From: Bacteroidales bacterium UBA4772
GTDB lineage: Bacteria; Bacteroidota; Bacteroidia; Bacteroidales; VadinHA17
Assembly: GCA_002403305.1 (NCBI GenBank)
Contig: DHHM01000010.1
Span: forward strand, 186,001-250,000
Direction: 5' to 3'
DNA length: 64,000 nt
Shown here: positions 16,276 to 25,034 of the stretch, in pieces
How the letters are laid out: each line of letters opens with the position of its first letter
Position numbering within the stretch: position 1 is the first letter of the stretch
Notes under the pieces: generated by a model
Told to the model about the DNA's origin: nothing
The model's input: only the letters and a program-made list of their open reading frames with translations
Databases searched by the model: none
Program-made: the position numbers and the translations under genes

Positions 16276-17469
16276 ATGCTAATTACTGACTGGGAGGAAA
16301 TAAAAGCTGCAAAGAATGCAGCTCTTGAAGTGCTTATCCATAATGCCCACGGACCATATCAGGGGCTTCCACGTACGGCAGGCTGGGGTTATCCGGAGCC
16401 ATATACAAGGGATCTGATGTTTTCCATCCTGGGGATTGCTGTTTCCGGGAATCATGAACTGATAATGAACATCCGCAGAGTACTTGAAACTCTGGCCGAA
16501 AACCAGACGGAACATGGCCATATCCCTTCACTTGTGCATGACAGGGAAGATCGTGGATCAAGTGATTCAACTCCTCTGTTTTTATTGGGTGCTGCTATTT
16601 TCCGGGAATTATCAGGTGAGCATGATTTTCTTCATGAAGCTGTCAATAAAGCTCTGACCTGGATGACGTATCAAAGTCCCTCCGATCGATACCTGGTTTC
16701 CCAGCAACCGACAAGCGACTGGCGCGATGAACAATGGGTACTGGGATATGGTTTGTTTGTGAACACCCTGATCTATAGCTATCTTCGACTCCTGGGAAAA
16801 GACAACACAGCAAACATCGTACGCCATGAAATGAGCAGGTTCACCATTACCGGTGATGTTATGCACAAACATGTCCACGAAGGCCTTGTCGTAAAACATA
16901 AGCCCTACTATGCTTTGTGGTCCTATAAAATATTCAGCAGCGAACGGTTCGACCTGCTTGGTAACAGTCTTGCCATTCTTTCAGGAATAGCATCCCCCTC
17001 CCGGGCTGAAGAAATGATCTCCTGGATTGAAGAGGAGTGTTCAGGCATGAGAGAAAGAGGTGAACTGGCCGTTGATCTCCCACCTAATTTCTTCCCCTTT
17101 GTTAGACCTGAAGATCCTGACTGGCATGCACGATATGAGTTGTATAACAATCCCGGAGAATACCATAATGGAGGTATATGGCCATTCATTTGTGGCCTTT
17201 ATGTAGCAGCATTAGTTGCAGCAAAAAGATACAAACTTGCCGAGAACAAGCTCATGGCACTCACCCGTATTATAAAAGCCTCCAATAACAAAGATATTGA
17301 TTTTGGGTTTAATGAATGGCTGAAAGCCCAGGACGGCAAAGCCATGGGACAGAACTGGCAAACATGGTCTGCAGCGCTTTATCTTTATGCTGTAAAATGC
17401 GTTGAAGAAAGAAGTACCCCTTTCTTTGATAAGATACGACACTGTCCGGATGGATCAACGTGTGCGTAA
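16276..17469 (+). CDS. Six-hairpin (alpha/alpha)6 glycosidase-like protein
   Basis: 397 residues with the helical toroid pattern of GH15/GH63/GH100-type enzymes. The segment PGEYHNGGIWPFICGLYVAALV followed by KAMGQNWQTWSAALYLYA recalls alkaline/neutral invertase (GH100) and amylo-alpha-1,6-glucosidase families, and YPEPYTRDLMF near residue 41 would hold one acidic catalytic residue (D48). No signal peptide, so cytosolic. Last gene of the plus-strand run; it is convergent with the GT4 gene on the other strand. I do not recognise a characterised orthologue; trimming of an alpha-linked internal glycan is a reasonable guess. Confidence 0.75.
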   Translation: MLITDWEEIKAAKNAALEVLIHNAHGPYQGLPRTAGWGYPEPYTRDLMFSILGIAVSGNHELIMNIRRVLETLAENQTEHGHIPSLVHDREDRGSSDSTPLFLLGAAIFRELSGEHDFLHEAVNKALTWMTYQSPSDRYLVSQQPTSDWRDEQWVLGYGLFVNTLIYSYLRLLGKDNTANIVRHEMSRFTITGDVMHKHVHEGLVVKHKPYYALWSYKIFSSERFDLLGNSLAILSGIASPSRAEEMISWIEEECSGMRERGELAVDLPPNFFPFVRPEDPDWHARYELYNNPGEYHNGGIWPFICGLYVAALVAAKRYKLAENKLMALTRIIKASNNKDIDFGFNEWLKAQDGKAMGQNWQTWSAALYLYAVKCVEERSTPFFDKIRHCPDGSTCA

Positions 17470-17481
17470 CATTTGCAGCAG

Positions 17482-18513
17482 CTATCGATCCGACTTCTGA
17501 TTATGTATTTTTAAAACATCCTGATAAACCGCCAGGTATCCTTCTATCATTTTCTGACGACTGAATTTTGAGACAGCATAATCCCTGCAATATTTTCTGT
17601 CAATAGAACTTATATGATTTACCGCTTCTACAGCATCATTTAAAGTGCTCACTAAAAATCCGGTCTTACTGTCAAGGATCAGTTCCGGCATGGCACCCTT
17701 GCTGAATGCTATAACAGGCGTCCCGCAAACCATTGATTCTGCAACACTTAATCCAAAGGGCTCCTCAAAACTTATCGGGTGCAAAAGCGCATAAGCCTCC
17801 CCCATGAGTTTATCTCTTTCCTTTGGTCCTGAATTACCCACATATACAATGTCATCATCATTGACAAAAGGTTTAATCTTACTTTCAAAATATGCCTGAT
17901 CCTGGATTAAGCCGGAAATTATTAGTCTCCTTCCTGATAGTTTGGCTATCTGAATGGATTCATAAGTACCCTTTTCAGGATGGATCCTGCCGAAAAACAA
18001 CAGATAATCATCCGGCTCCGGACAAAATGTAAATTCATCGGTATTAATCCCATTGTAAACCGTTGCAACGTAATCAAGCTCAGGACTTCGGTCAGAATCA
18101 CTAATGGAAACGTAATAGCCGGTATCATTATACTTTTTATAAACAGGTAATATTTTCTGAGAAGAGAAGCCGTGAATTGTGGTTACCATAGGTACTCTTA
18201 TTAACCGTGAATAAGTCAGTGGAAGGAAATCGAAATTATTATGTATCAAATCGAACTTATCCGCCTGCTCCATCAGGCTACTTATATGCAGACACTCACA
18301 TACTTTAGGGTCAACATCAGGATATTCCGCATAGGAATGATCGCATACGAACTCCATTTTGCCTTTGGTAATGGAATCAGCAGTAGCAAACAGAGTAACA
18401 TCAACTCCGTTTTCCACCAGACCTTCTGTAATATTTGAAGAAACCTGTTCCCACGGGCCATACTTTCTGGGAGGTGTTCGCCAGGCAACAGGTGACAATA
18501 CGGCTATCTTCAC
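17482..18513 (-). CDS. GT4 family glycosyltransferase
   Basis: 343 residues, GT-B fold. N-terminal acceptor loop VAWRTPPRKYGPWEQVSSN is typical of one GT4 subgroup; the donor site shows LLFFGRIHPEKGTYESI and the retaining motif EX7E in FEEPFGLSVAESMVCGTPVI. No membrane segment. It is the last gene of a three-gene minus-strand run (GT4-toroid fusion, GH130, this gene), 44 bases after the GH130. Donor sugar unknown; GDP-mannose would fit the GH130 neighbours (inference). Confidence 0.88.
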   Translation of the reverse strand: MKIAVLSPVAWRTPPRKYGPWEQVSSNITEGLVENGVDVTLFATADSITKGKMEFVCDHSYAEYPDVDPKVCECLHISSLMEQADKFDLIHNNFDFLPLTYSRLIRVPMVTTIHGFSSQKILPVYKKYNDTGYYVSISDSDRSPELDYVATVYNGINTDEFTFCPEPDDYLLFFGRIHPEKGTYESIQIAKLSGRRLIISGLIQDQAYFESKIKPFVNDDDIVYVGNSGPKERDKLMGEAYALLHPISFEEPFGLSVAESMVCGTPVIAFSKGAMPELILDSKTGFLVSTLNDAVEAVNHISSIDRKYCRDYAVSKFSRQKMIEGYLAVYQDVLKIHNQKSDR

Positions 18514-18557
18514 ATTAATGATGTTATAACTTTCAACCTGCCAATTTCTACTGACAA

Positions 18558-19484
18558 CTATATTGCCTCTCTTGGGTTATTCAAACAATGATCAACAAGG
18601 TCTTCTATAATTGCCGTACCCACACACATCACCTTGTCAGCCCCCCCCCAGTAGATTTTAATACTGCCATCATCTTCCGGGACGGCTCCGCATGTGAACA
18701 CGACATTATGCACATAACCAGTTGTCTCATAAGTTTCTTCGGGTTGCAAAATCCATTCATCACCTACAGCAATTATCCGGGAAGGATCTTCAAGATCATG
18801 CAAAGCAACACCCAATCTGTAAACGCATCCGTCCATGGTAGGAAACACACCGTGATAAATGCATAACCATCCGCGATCAGTTTTTACCGGAGGCGCTCCC
18901 GGCCCTATTTTCATTTCATCCCAGTGGTACTCTACAGGCTTCATTACTAATTTTGATTCACCCCAATATCTGAGGTCAGGAGAATAGGAGATCCAGATTG
19001 ACCATGGTGATATTTCAGAATGGGGACGGTCGAGTCGCGCGTAAAGGCCGTTAAATTTTCCCGGAAAGATTACAACATTACGGTAATCAGCCTCTGTGAT
19101 AAGGGAAAATCGCCGGACAGACTTAAAATCCCCGGTCTTTGCCAGGCCAATACGTACGCCATGCCTGGAATAGGCGCTGTAGGTTATGAGATATTCACCA
19201 TCGAGAAGAATAATCCGGGGGTCTTCAAGACCATACTCCTCATATTCTTTGAATATACCTTCAGCAGCAGGTACCATGAAAGGTTCTTGCTCAACTTTAA
19301 AATTAAACCCATCATCACTTTCCGCTTTGCCCAGAATGCTTCTTCCATTAAGCTTATGAGACCGGAAGATCATTATATACCGGTTGTTGTACTTTACAAC
19401 ACCGGCATTATGAATTGTGGCTACCGGATATGGCACATCATCCTTTGTGAGGATGGGGTTATTATGATATCTTTCTATCAACAC
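18558..19484 (-). CDS. GH130 family glycoside phosphorylase
   Basis: 308 residues, the canonical length. Visible GH130 signs: the N-terminal ERYHNNPILTKDDVPYP, YGLEDPRI with the conserved aspartate D88, RPHSEISPWSIWISYSPDL, the phosphate-site region KIGPGAPPVKTDRGWLCIYHG, and VHNVVFTCGAV near the C-terminus. Such proteins are sometimes mislabelled as pesticidal protein Cry7Aa. It has no signal peptide. It is 22 bases downstream of the GT4-toroid fusion gene and upstream of GT4, so phosphorylase and transferase are co-expressed. Expected chemistry is reversible phosphorolysis of a beta-mannoside; the linkage is not decidable here. Confidence 0.9.
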   Translation of the reverse strand: MLIERYHNNPILTKDDVPYPVATIHNAGVVKYNNRYIMIFRSHKLNGRSILGKAESDDGFNFKVEQEPFMVPAAEGIFKEYEEYGLEDPRIILLDGEYLITYSAYSRHGVRIGLAKTGDFKSVRRFSLITEADYRNVVIFPGKFNGLYARLDRPHSEISPWSIWISYSPDLRYWGESKLVMKPVEYHWDEMKIGPGAPPVKTDRGWLCIYHGVFPTMDGCVYRLGVALHDLEDPSRIIAVGDEWILQPEETYETTGYVHNVVFTCGAVPEDDGSIKIYWGGADKVMCVGTAIIEDLVDHCLNNPREAI

Positions 19485-19506
19485 AATTTATAGTATAATC
19501 CCTGGT

Positions 19507-21762
19507 TCAACTTTTGCCGACGCCCCTGTCAAGATACTTTTCAGATTCCTCAAATGCCTGAAGAACTGTTAAATGAGCAATCAGATAGGCCAGGGAACTC
19601 TCCGCCCCCTGATTTCGGTTAACGCCATAACTCTCAAAACCATCGCAACACCCTTTGGTTTCAAAATCGAACAAACTCATCCTGAGATCGTTTTCTCCGA
19701 GAAACCACATGAAACAGGCAAATAATTTATTAAGATATTCCTGATCCTTTGTCAGATGAAAAGCCTGGTGATACATTAAGACCATCGCCAGAGCATCAAT
19801 CGGCTGTTGCGCATACACAGAACGTTCACCATCTTTTCTATACCATTTTTCATTACCAATGATTGATAAATAGCCATCCTTGATTGTATGTTCTGTTAAA
19901 AAGTCCATTGACTCCAAGGCAGTTTCGGTTATTTTATCATCTTTAAATATCTCTGCCGAGAGTAGAAGAGCCAGAGGTAAAATACCATTATCATATGCCA
20001 GCAAAGCTTCAAACCATTTCCAGTCAGAAGATCTGTTTTCATCATAATGTCTGATCAGCTTATAAGTCAGATTTCTTAATGTCTCAGCCATTGAATCATC
20101 CGATGGATTACTCCGGAGGTAATAGCTTATACCTATCATTGTATTGGCAATCCCTCTGATAGAATTAAGCTTCTCGAAGTTTCCGGCTGCAGCTGAAAAA
20201 ATAAATCTGCCGGTCTGGAAGTAGGAATCGTTAGGTGCGTTGGCAATCAGGTATCCCAGTGCCCAGATAGTTCTTCCGAAAGAATCTTCTGACCCTACCT
20301 CATCAAGAAAACTACGGTTGAAACTGAGAAAATTCCTGAATGTCCCGTCTTTGTTTTGCATATAATGGATGTAGCTCAGGTATATGGGAGCCAATTTAAG
20401 GGCCAGCATATCCTTTTTTTGCCTGTATGCCATCAGCACCATCAGTAATGCTCTCGAATTATCATCCAGGCAGTAGCCTTCTTTCAGATTTGGAATTCCA
20501 AATTTTGCATGCTGGATGATCCCGGTATCATCAGTTAAATGTGTTATATGAACAAGCGAAAATGGAGGCAGAATAAGCGGATCAAGATTGGTTTCCTTCT
20601 TTGCATATACAACAGGCTTGTTGGCAATGACTTTTTGCGCAACAGCAATATATTTTTCCCCTGTTTTAGGCCATGTTATTTTTTTACCATATTCGAATGC
20701 CTTGTGCCGCATGGCCGAAATGACATCAGGATTATCAAATAATTCCAGGAGAATTGCTGAAAGTCTGTCTGAATCATTGAAATTGAAAAGCTTTCCCCTG
20801 CCATCAGCCAACAGTTCTGTGGCATGCCAGTAAGGTGTTGAAACAACAGCTGAACCAGCACCTATTGCGTAGGATAGTGTTCCGCTGGTAATCTGATCTT
20901 CATTCAGGTAAGGAGTAATATAAATATCAGATGCAGACAGGTACTTAAACAGCTCTTTCTGATTAAGAAACTCATTCAGAAAAAAAACATGCTTGGCCAG
21001 GTCCAGTTTGTTGACTATTTGCTGAAGGTAAATGCGGTATTCTTCACCCGAATACCTTAAAACATTGGGGTGGGTTTTCCCTAAAATGATATATAAAACT
21101 TCGGGATATTTTGTAATAACTTTTGGCAGTGCCTTTAGTACTGTCTCGATCCCCTTATTCCGGCTGATAAAACCAAAGGTTAGTAAGACCTTCTTATTCT
21201 GGAGATTGAATTCCTTTCTCGAGTTTTGCCGGTTATATTGAATATCCGGCACCCCGTGCTCAATATATACTATCTTTCTTTTATCAATATCATATACGGT
21301 TGTCAGAAGCTCAATGGCTTTATGGCTCATTACAACCAGTTTTTTTGCCATTTTGCAAATTTCTACCAATACAGCTCTCTGATCATAGGATGGATTTCTG
21401 ATAATTGTGTGAAGGGTGACAATGAGCGGAATCTCCAGCCGGTGAAGCAAAGGCAGGATATATACACCATTTTGTCCGCCATATATACCAAATTCATGTT
21501 CTAGTATACATAGGTCAGCACCGCTGAGATTAATGAATCTTGCTGCTGATAGATAATCCCTCTGGTGCTCCTGTCCAATGGTTAGTTTTACTTCTTCAGG
21601 ATAATCATAGGTTAGTTCATGATCATTCATTGCTACAATGAATCCTTCCCTTGAATCTCGCGTTGTTTCATTATTCGTTACCATGGAATTGTAGAGATTC
21701 CTGGTAAAAGTCCCGATACCACATTCCCTTGGAGGATAGGTACCAATGTATGCAATCTTCAT
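19507..21762 (-). CDS. GT4 glycosyltransferase fused to a six-hairpin toroid domain
   Basis: 751 residues in two parts. Residues 1-385 are a GT4 GT-B transferase (IGTYPPRECGIGTFTRNLYNS acceptor loop; FGFISRNKGIETVLKALP; ITSGTLSYAIGAGSAVVSTPYWHATELLADGRG donor site). Residues about 400-751 form a helical repeat domain like (alpha/alpha)6 glycosidases, with LDDNSRALLMVLMAY, DSFGRTIWALGYL, QPIDALAMVLMYHQAF and GAESSLAYLIAHLTVLQAF. A transferase joined to a glycosidase-like toroid suggests coordinated building and trimming, or glycan binding by the toroid. It leads the minus-strand run. A -7 box TAACTTTG lies 5 bases before its ATG. Confidence 0.85.
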   Translation of the reverse strand: MKIAYIGTYPPRECGIGTFTRNLYNSMVTNNETTRDSREGFIVAMNDHELTYDYPEEVKLTIGQEHQRDYLSAARFINLSGADLCILEHEFGIYGGQNGVYILPLLHRLEIPLIVTLHTIIRNPSYDQRAVLVEICKMAKKLVVMSHKAIELLTTVYDIDKRKIVYIEHGVPDIQYNRQNSRKEFNLQNKKVLLTFGFISRNKGIETVLKALPKVITKYPEVLYIILGKTHPNVLRYSGEEYRIYLQQIVNKLDLAKHVFFLNEFLNQKELFKYLSASDIYITPYLNEDQITSGTLSYAIGAGSAVVSTPYWHATELLADGRGKLFNFNDSDRLSAILLELFDNPDVISAMRHKAFEYGKKITWPKTGEKYIAVAQKVIANKPVVYAKKETNLDPLILPPFSLVHITHLTDDTGIIQHAKFGIPNLKEGYCLDDNSRALLMVLMAYRQKKDMLALKLAPIYLSYIHYMQNKDGTFRNFLSFNRSFLDEVGSEDSFGRTIWALGYLIANAPNDSYFQTGRFIFSAAAGNFEKLNSIRGIANTMIGISYYLRSNPSDDSMAETLRNLTYKLIRHYDENRSSDWKWFEALLAYDNGILPLALLLSAEIFKDDKITETALESMDFLTEHTIKDGYLSIIGNEKWYRKDGERSVYAQQPIDALAMVLMYHQAFHLTKDQEYLNKLFACFMWFLGENDLRMSLFDFETKGCCDGFESYGVNRNQGAESSLAYLIAHLTVLQAFEESEKYLDRGVGKS

Positions 21763-21767
21763 AACAT

Positions 21768-21775
21768 CAAAGTTA
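21768..21775 (-). promoter_or_regulatory. -7 box immediately before the GT4-toroid gene
   Basis: TAACTTTG on the minus strand matches TAnnTTTG and leaves only 5 bases to the ATG at 21762, predicting a leaderless or nearly leaderless message. No good -33 box was seen. Confidence 0.55.
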
Positions 21776-21990
21776 CAACTAATAAACTTATTTTCAGCAC
21801 AATTGACGAAGTATCAGAGCCAGTCCGATAACTGGTTATGGTTTCGGTTGAATATAAAAGAGCAGGCATGATTCCCGGGCACAGGTATTAAATCAATTTA
21901 AGTGGCAGTTTATCTGAATAAAGGGAATGTACAAGTTTAAAAATAGACTAACAATGCATTGACAAATAGCACGTTGAAAATCCATTTACA

Positions 21991-22160
21991 ATTTCGTCAC
22001 CCATTCCGTCAACACCAATAGCACAAAATCCCGCAGATCATTGATCTTGCGGGATTTGCGGTTTTTAAGATGTGGTACCACCAGCACCAGGAGACTCTTC
22101 TGTGTGATTTCTGACTGCGAGAAACAACAGACCTTTGAGATCTTTCGTAATTCAGCCATA
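21991..22160. repeat. Island repeat R2 (tRNA-Phe 3' end plus terminator plus shared arm)
   Basis: Three parts in order: a left arm beginning TCGTCACC and containing TTCCGTCA; a perfect hairpin AAATCCCGC...GCGGGATTT (22026-22057); the 13-base tRNA-Phe 3' end GTGGTACCACCAG (22072-22084); then a right arm (GATTTCTGACTGCGAGAAAC, GAGATCTTTCG) that is not tRNA but is shared with R4 and partly R3. The arrangement looks like an attachment-site junction left by site-specific integration at tRNA-Phe. Confidence 0.7.
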
Positions 22161-22562
22161 ATTCCGCTAATATTTGAAGAAACGAACAAATCTTGTAATT
22201 TGAAAGACGTTGATCTTGTTTAAGTTATGTTTTGACTGGAGATAGATAAATTCGTCAACGAAAGCGTCAGTCGGAGGGATTTCTGATAAATTGGTCTGCA
22301 TGCCATCTCCCTATCTGAGGGTCTTAGAACCTTGCGGTGTAATCGTACAAACAAGGGTTTTTAATGCTGAATGATAATATGTTATACTCGTTTTGGGTCA
22401 ATCTTTTGGTGTTTTTATTGAGTTTTTACCTTTTGAAACTGCTATTAGGAGTCAAATAAGGAATGGAAATTAATGTTTTTTGTGGCATTTTGGATACTTG
22501 GAAAGAGAATTTACTGGAGTATCATAAATTGGCATATCTCTTGTCGATACCGAAGTTGAGCA
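22161..22562. other. Intergenic stretch with no recognised feature
   Basis: About 400 AT-rich bases between island repeat R2 and the toxin-antitoxin promoter. I see no open frame of interest, hairpin or repeat here. Confidence 0.5.
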
Positions 22563-22594
22563 TTTTGTTTATGCATTGAGGATGATTATCTTTG
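22563..22594 (+). promoter_or_regulatory. Promoter of the RelE/ParE-like toxin-antitoxin pair
   Basis: TTTTG at 22563-22567, a 19-base spacer, then TATCTTTG at 22587-22594, an almost ideal Bacteroidota promoter. It is 43 bases before the antitoxin ATG. Confidence 0.75.
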
Positions 22595-22637
22595 TAAAAG
22601 AGGACAAGCTTGTAGATCTCGTTTAACTCATCTGATT

Positions 22638-22814
22638 ATGAAAACAAAAAATATAAAACCAAAAGAGAAAGACAATTGGGCTTTACCGGGTAATCCTATA
22701 TCCCATAATGAGTTCAAGGATGGGATTAAAAAAGCAGAGGAAGGTCCATTTTATACTTTAGAGGAGTCAAAAAACATGCTCGAAGAATGGAGGAAGAAAA
22801 AAAGCTCCCGGTAA
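22638..22814 (+). CDS. Small antitoxin of a RelE/ParE-like pair
   Basis: A 58-residue protein, MKTKNIKPKEKDNWALPGNP..., ending EEWRKKKSSR, read from ATG 22638 to TAA 22812-22814. It is rich in charged residues and contains KKAEEGPFYTLEESKNMLEEW, a phrase typical of short antitoxins (EFxxGIKKAEEGPFxxxEE) that bind RelE/ParE toxins through a C-terminal helix. It overlaps the toxin gene by 28 bases and has its own strong promoter, the usual antitoxin-first order. No DNA-binding domain is obvious. Confidence 0.8.
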   Translation: MKTKNIKPKEKDNWALPGNPISHNEFKDGIKKAEEGPFYTLEESKNMLEEWRKKKSSR

Positions 22815-23122
22815 AAGTATCCAAATTATTTCTCATTGATCTTAATAGCATTTTTCAATATGGAGTAGAGACCTTTGGCCTCAAGCAAGCTGAACTTTAT
22901 GAGAATGAGATATGGAAGTTAGTGGAAGGACTTTCAAGCAATTGGCTACTCTTTTCTGAATGCCGTCATCTGCCAACAAAGTCTAAAATGTACAGATGGA
23001 TTGTCCTGGAATCTCACCTCATCATCTATCGCATCACAATCAAAGAAATACAGGCACTCCGGATACTGCATTCTAACCGTAGCATAACAAAAATTAGAGC
23101 TTCCAGAGGGATAAGATTATAA
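22787..23122 (+). CDS. RelE/ParE-like toxin
   Basis: 111 residues with the RelE/ParE fold pattern: an N-terminal strand VSKLFLIDLNSIFQYGVETFG, a long helix containing KQAELYENEIWKLVEGL, and a C-terminal sheet CRHLPTKSKMYRWIVLESHLIIYRITIKEIQALRILHSNRS. ParE members inhibit gyrase and RelE members cleave ribosome-bound mRNA; the residues visible do not settle which. The likely ATG (22787) overlaps the antitoxin, so the two are co-translated. It lies directly after island repeat R2. Confidence 0.82.
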   Translation: MEEEKKLPVKVSKLFLIDLNSIFQYGVETFGLKQAELYENEIWKLVEGLSSNWLLFSECRHLPTKSKMYRWIVLESHLIIYRITIKEIQALRILHSNRSITKIRASRGIRL

Positions 23123-23221
23123 TTAATAGATTCATACGAGCACACGTGTATCCTTTCATGCCAAGCTCGAAAAGCACCAGTATATCGAAAGGTTCGGCAA
23201 CTATGCCGTTCACTGCAAACG

Positions 23222-23344
23222 CCAGTGACCCTGACCACTTTCCGCCGGTATAAATTGACCACTTATAACCGGCGTTATTCTTTTGATTTATAGATAGATA
23301 TAAAGTTGCAAGCATTTCCGGCGCAATGTGGTTAATGCATTCTG
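23222..23344. repeat. Transposon-end-like repeat S1
   Basis: About 120 bases sharing blocks with 33199-33330: CCAGTGACCC, GACCACTT, TTGACCACTTA, TTTGAT.TATAGATA and CCGGCGCAATGTGGT. The repeated GACCACTT blocks recall termini of IS21-like elements in Bacteroidota. No transposase gene is attached, so it is a remnant. Confidence 0.5.
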
Positions 23345-23361
23345 CCTATGTAATCAGATAT

Positions 23362-24621
23362 TCATATTTCTGAGATCTTGTTGATTTCCCTTCCTTTTTC
23401 AATTACCTTATCCCAGACTCTGAGAAAATTACCCGATAGAATTTTTCTAATATCATCTTCCGAGTAACCTCGCCTGAGCAACTCAAATATAATCACAGGG
23501 TAACCCGAAACATCTCGAACATCTGCCGGCTGAGTGGGTCCCACCCCGTTAAAATCAGAACCTAACCCAACATGGTCTATACCCGCTATGTGAACAATAT
23601 AATCAATATGGTTAACCAGTTGCTTTGAATCCGTGACGACTTTATGTGACTTTACAAACTCATCCAGATAAGCAGCTCCTTCCTGCGAGTAATAAGTTAT
23701 CTTTTGCGATTTCAGATAACCAATGGCCTCATTACAGTTTCTGAGACAGACAGAATCAAGAAACATTGACCCGAAATTCACCATAATGACCCCATCCTTG
23801 TCGGCTATCAGTTTTATAGGAGTATCCGGGAGATTCCGTTCATAGCCCGGGGTAAAGTGCCTGCAGGATGAATGAGTTGCCACAACCGGAGCACTGGAGT
23901 AGCGTAACGCCTGATACACCGTACTGTCTGTAGAATGGGAGATGTCTATCATTATCCCGAGACGGTTCAGTTCCCTGATCACTTCAAGACCAAAAGGGCT
24001 AAGCCCATTCCACTGTCTGTACTCGTCAAAGTTGGAATCGCTTATCTGATTTGTCTCGTCATGACAAAGCGTGATATAAACTACACCTATGTCCTTGAGG
24101 TATTCCAGGTATTCGATGTCCTCTCCTATAGGGGATCCGTTCTCAAGACATACCGGTAAGGAAAACAGCTGCCTGCTGAAATTACTCCTGACTTCATCGG
24201 GATTCAGTGCTGCGGCAAACATATCAGGATAGGTTTCAGTGTAAAAAGATATCAGCCTCCGAAGTGAATCAACCAGCTCTCGGCCATCATCCACACCAAG
24301 TTCAGAATTGATGTATATTACTGACATAGTCGCTTTCAATCCGCCCTCGTTTGCTCTCTCAAGATCAAAATCACCCTGCTGTGTTCGCTTCGAGATATCC
24401 CCGGGAAAATTCAGGAGCCACTCCGGCCAGTCGATATGAGAATCAATGATCAGGTTTTTCTGAGAAATCTCGAGAGCCATTTTCATAAGCGCTTCATCAG
24501 ACTTTTCCTTCAGCCGGTTTTTGCATGATGGCAGCAGAGCGACAAACAGTACAGAAACCAGTGTCCAAAGGCTAATTTTATTGCCATATAAGCCTTGCAA
24601 CGTAAGGTTGATTAATTTCAT
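23362..24621 (-). CDS. M19 family membrane dipeptidase, lipoprotein
   Basis: Zinc-dependent dipeptidase of the renal-dipeptidase family that hydrolyses dipeptides, often with D- or L-D linkage. Seen: a lipoprotein signal with LLPSC, the metal-binding HID in IIDSHIDWPEWLLNFPGD, central ISHSTDSTVYQALRYS and APVVATHSSCRHF metal/substrate histidines, and HVGLGSDFNGVG near the C-terminus. It is predicted to be anchored on the outside of the inner membrane or in the outer membrane. The ATG at 24621 places the signal peptide properly; a longer frame to 24660 is possible. Standing alone between island repeats R2 and R3, it is cargo of that segment, perhaps for peptidoglycan peptide recycling (inference). 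Confidence 0.9.
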   Translation of the reverse strand: MKLINLTLQGLYGNKISLWTLVSVLFVALLPSCKNRLKEKSDEALMKMALEISQKNLIIDSHIDWPEWLLNFPGDISKRTQQGDFDLERANEGGLKATMSVIYINSELGVDDGRELVDSLRRLISFYTETYPDMFAAALNPDEVRSNFSRQLFSLPVCLENGSPIGEDIEYLEYLKDIGVVYITLCHDETNQISDSNFDEYRQWNGLSPFGLEVIRELNRLGIMIDISHSTDSTVYQALRYSSAPVVATHSSCRHFTPGYERNLPDTPIKLIADKDGVIMVNFGSMFLDSVCLRNCNEAIGYLKSQKITYYSQEGAAYLDEFVKSHKVVTDSKQLVNHIDYIVHIAGIDHVGLGSDFNGVGPTQPADVRDVSGYPVIIFELLRRGYSEDDIRKILSGNFLRVWDKVIEKGREINKISEI

Positions 24622-24800
24622 GGCCTTTCTGATTGTGAAAGTTGAGCAGGCACCCCTCAACGCTCAATTGTATAGATAACTGGTAATGAACATGAAAAGC
24701 ACCCTGTATTCTTCCAGGTTATGTACTAAAATCAAATTTACACCATTGATGCAGCGAAGTCAAGTTAAATTGGCACTTATCTTAACCCGTTAAGCCAGGA

Positions 24801-25030
24801 TTGCGATAATTAAACATTACAAAAAATGCAAAATCCCGCAGACCATTGATCATGAGGGATTTGGAAGATTACCATCCGAGAAATAGAGAGTGAGTGAGGA
24901 AAGAGAAAGAGAGTGATGTGCCCGATCTTGCTCTCACTCTCACTCTCCTTGTATGGTACCACCAGCCCCGGGAGATTTTTAGGTTGGATTTCTGATTGCC
25001 AATAACGACGGCCGTCAGTTATTATTCTCA
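24801..25030. repeat. Island repeat R3 with an extra internal hairpin
   Basis: Left arm TTGCGATAATTAAACATTAC as in R1, then a weakened terminator hairpin (AAATCCCGC...GAGGGATTT), then about 90 bases absent from R2/R4, including a long inverted repeat of GAGAGTGAGTGAG against CTCTCACTCTCACTCTC. The tRNA-Phe end TGGTACCACCAG follows at 24955-24966, then the shared right arm with GATTTCTGATTGCCAATAAC. Confidence 0.65.
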
Positions 25031-25034
25031 AACC

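Noticed and set aside
22026..22057. Repeated AAATCCCGC hairpins as a CRISPR array or integron attC sites
   Set aside because: Spacing is irregular (kilobases), there are no unique short spacers, no cas genes or integron integrase, and the repeat is explained by the tRNA-Phe terminator.
23094..23315. Open frame on the minus strand between the toxin and dipeptidase
   Set aside because: It overlaps the transposon-end-like repeat S1 and the toxin 3' end, and shows no recognised domain or promoter.
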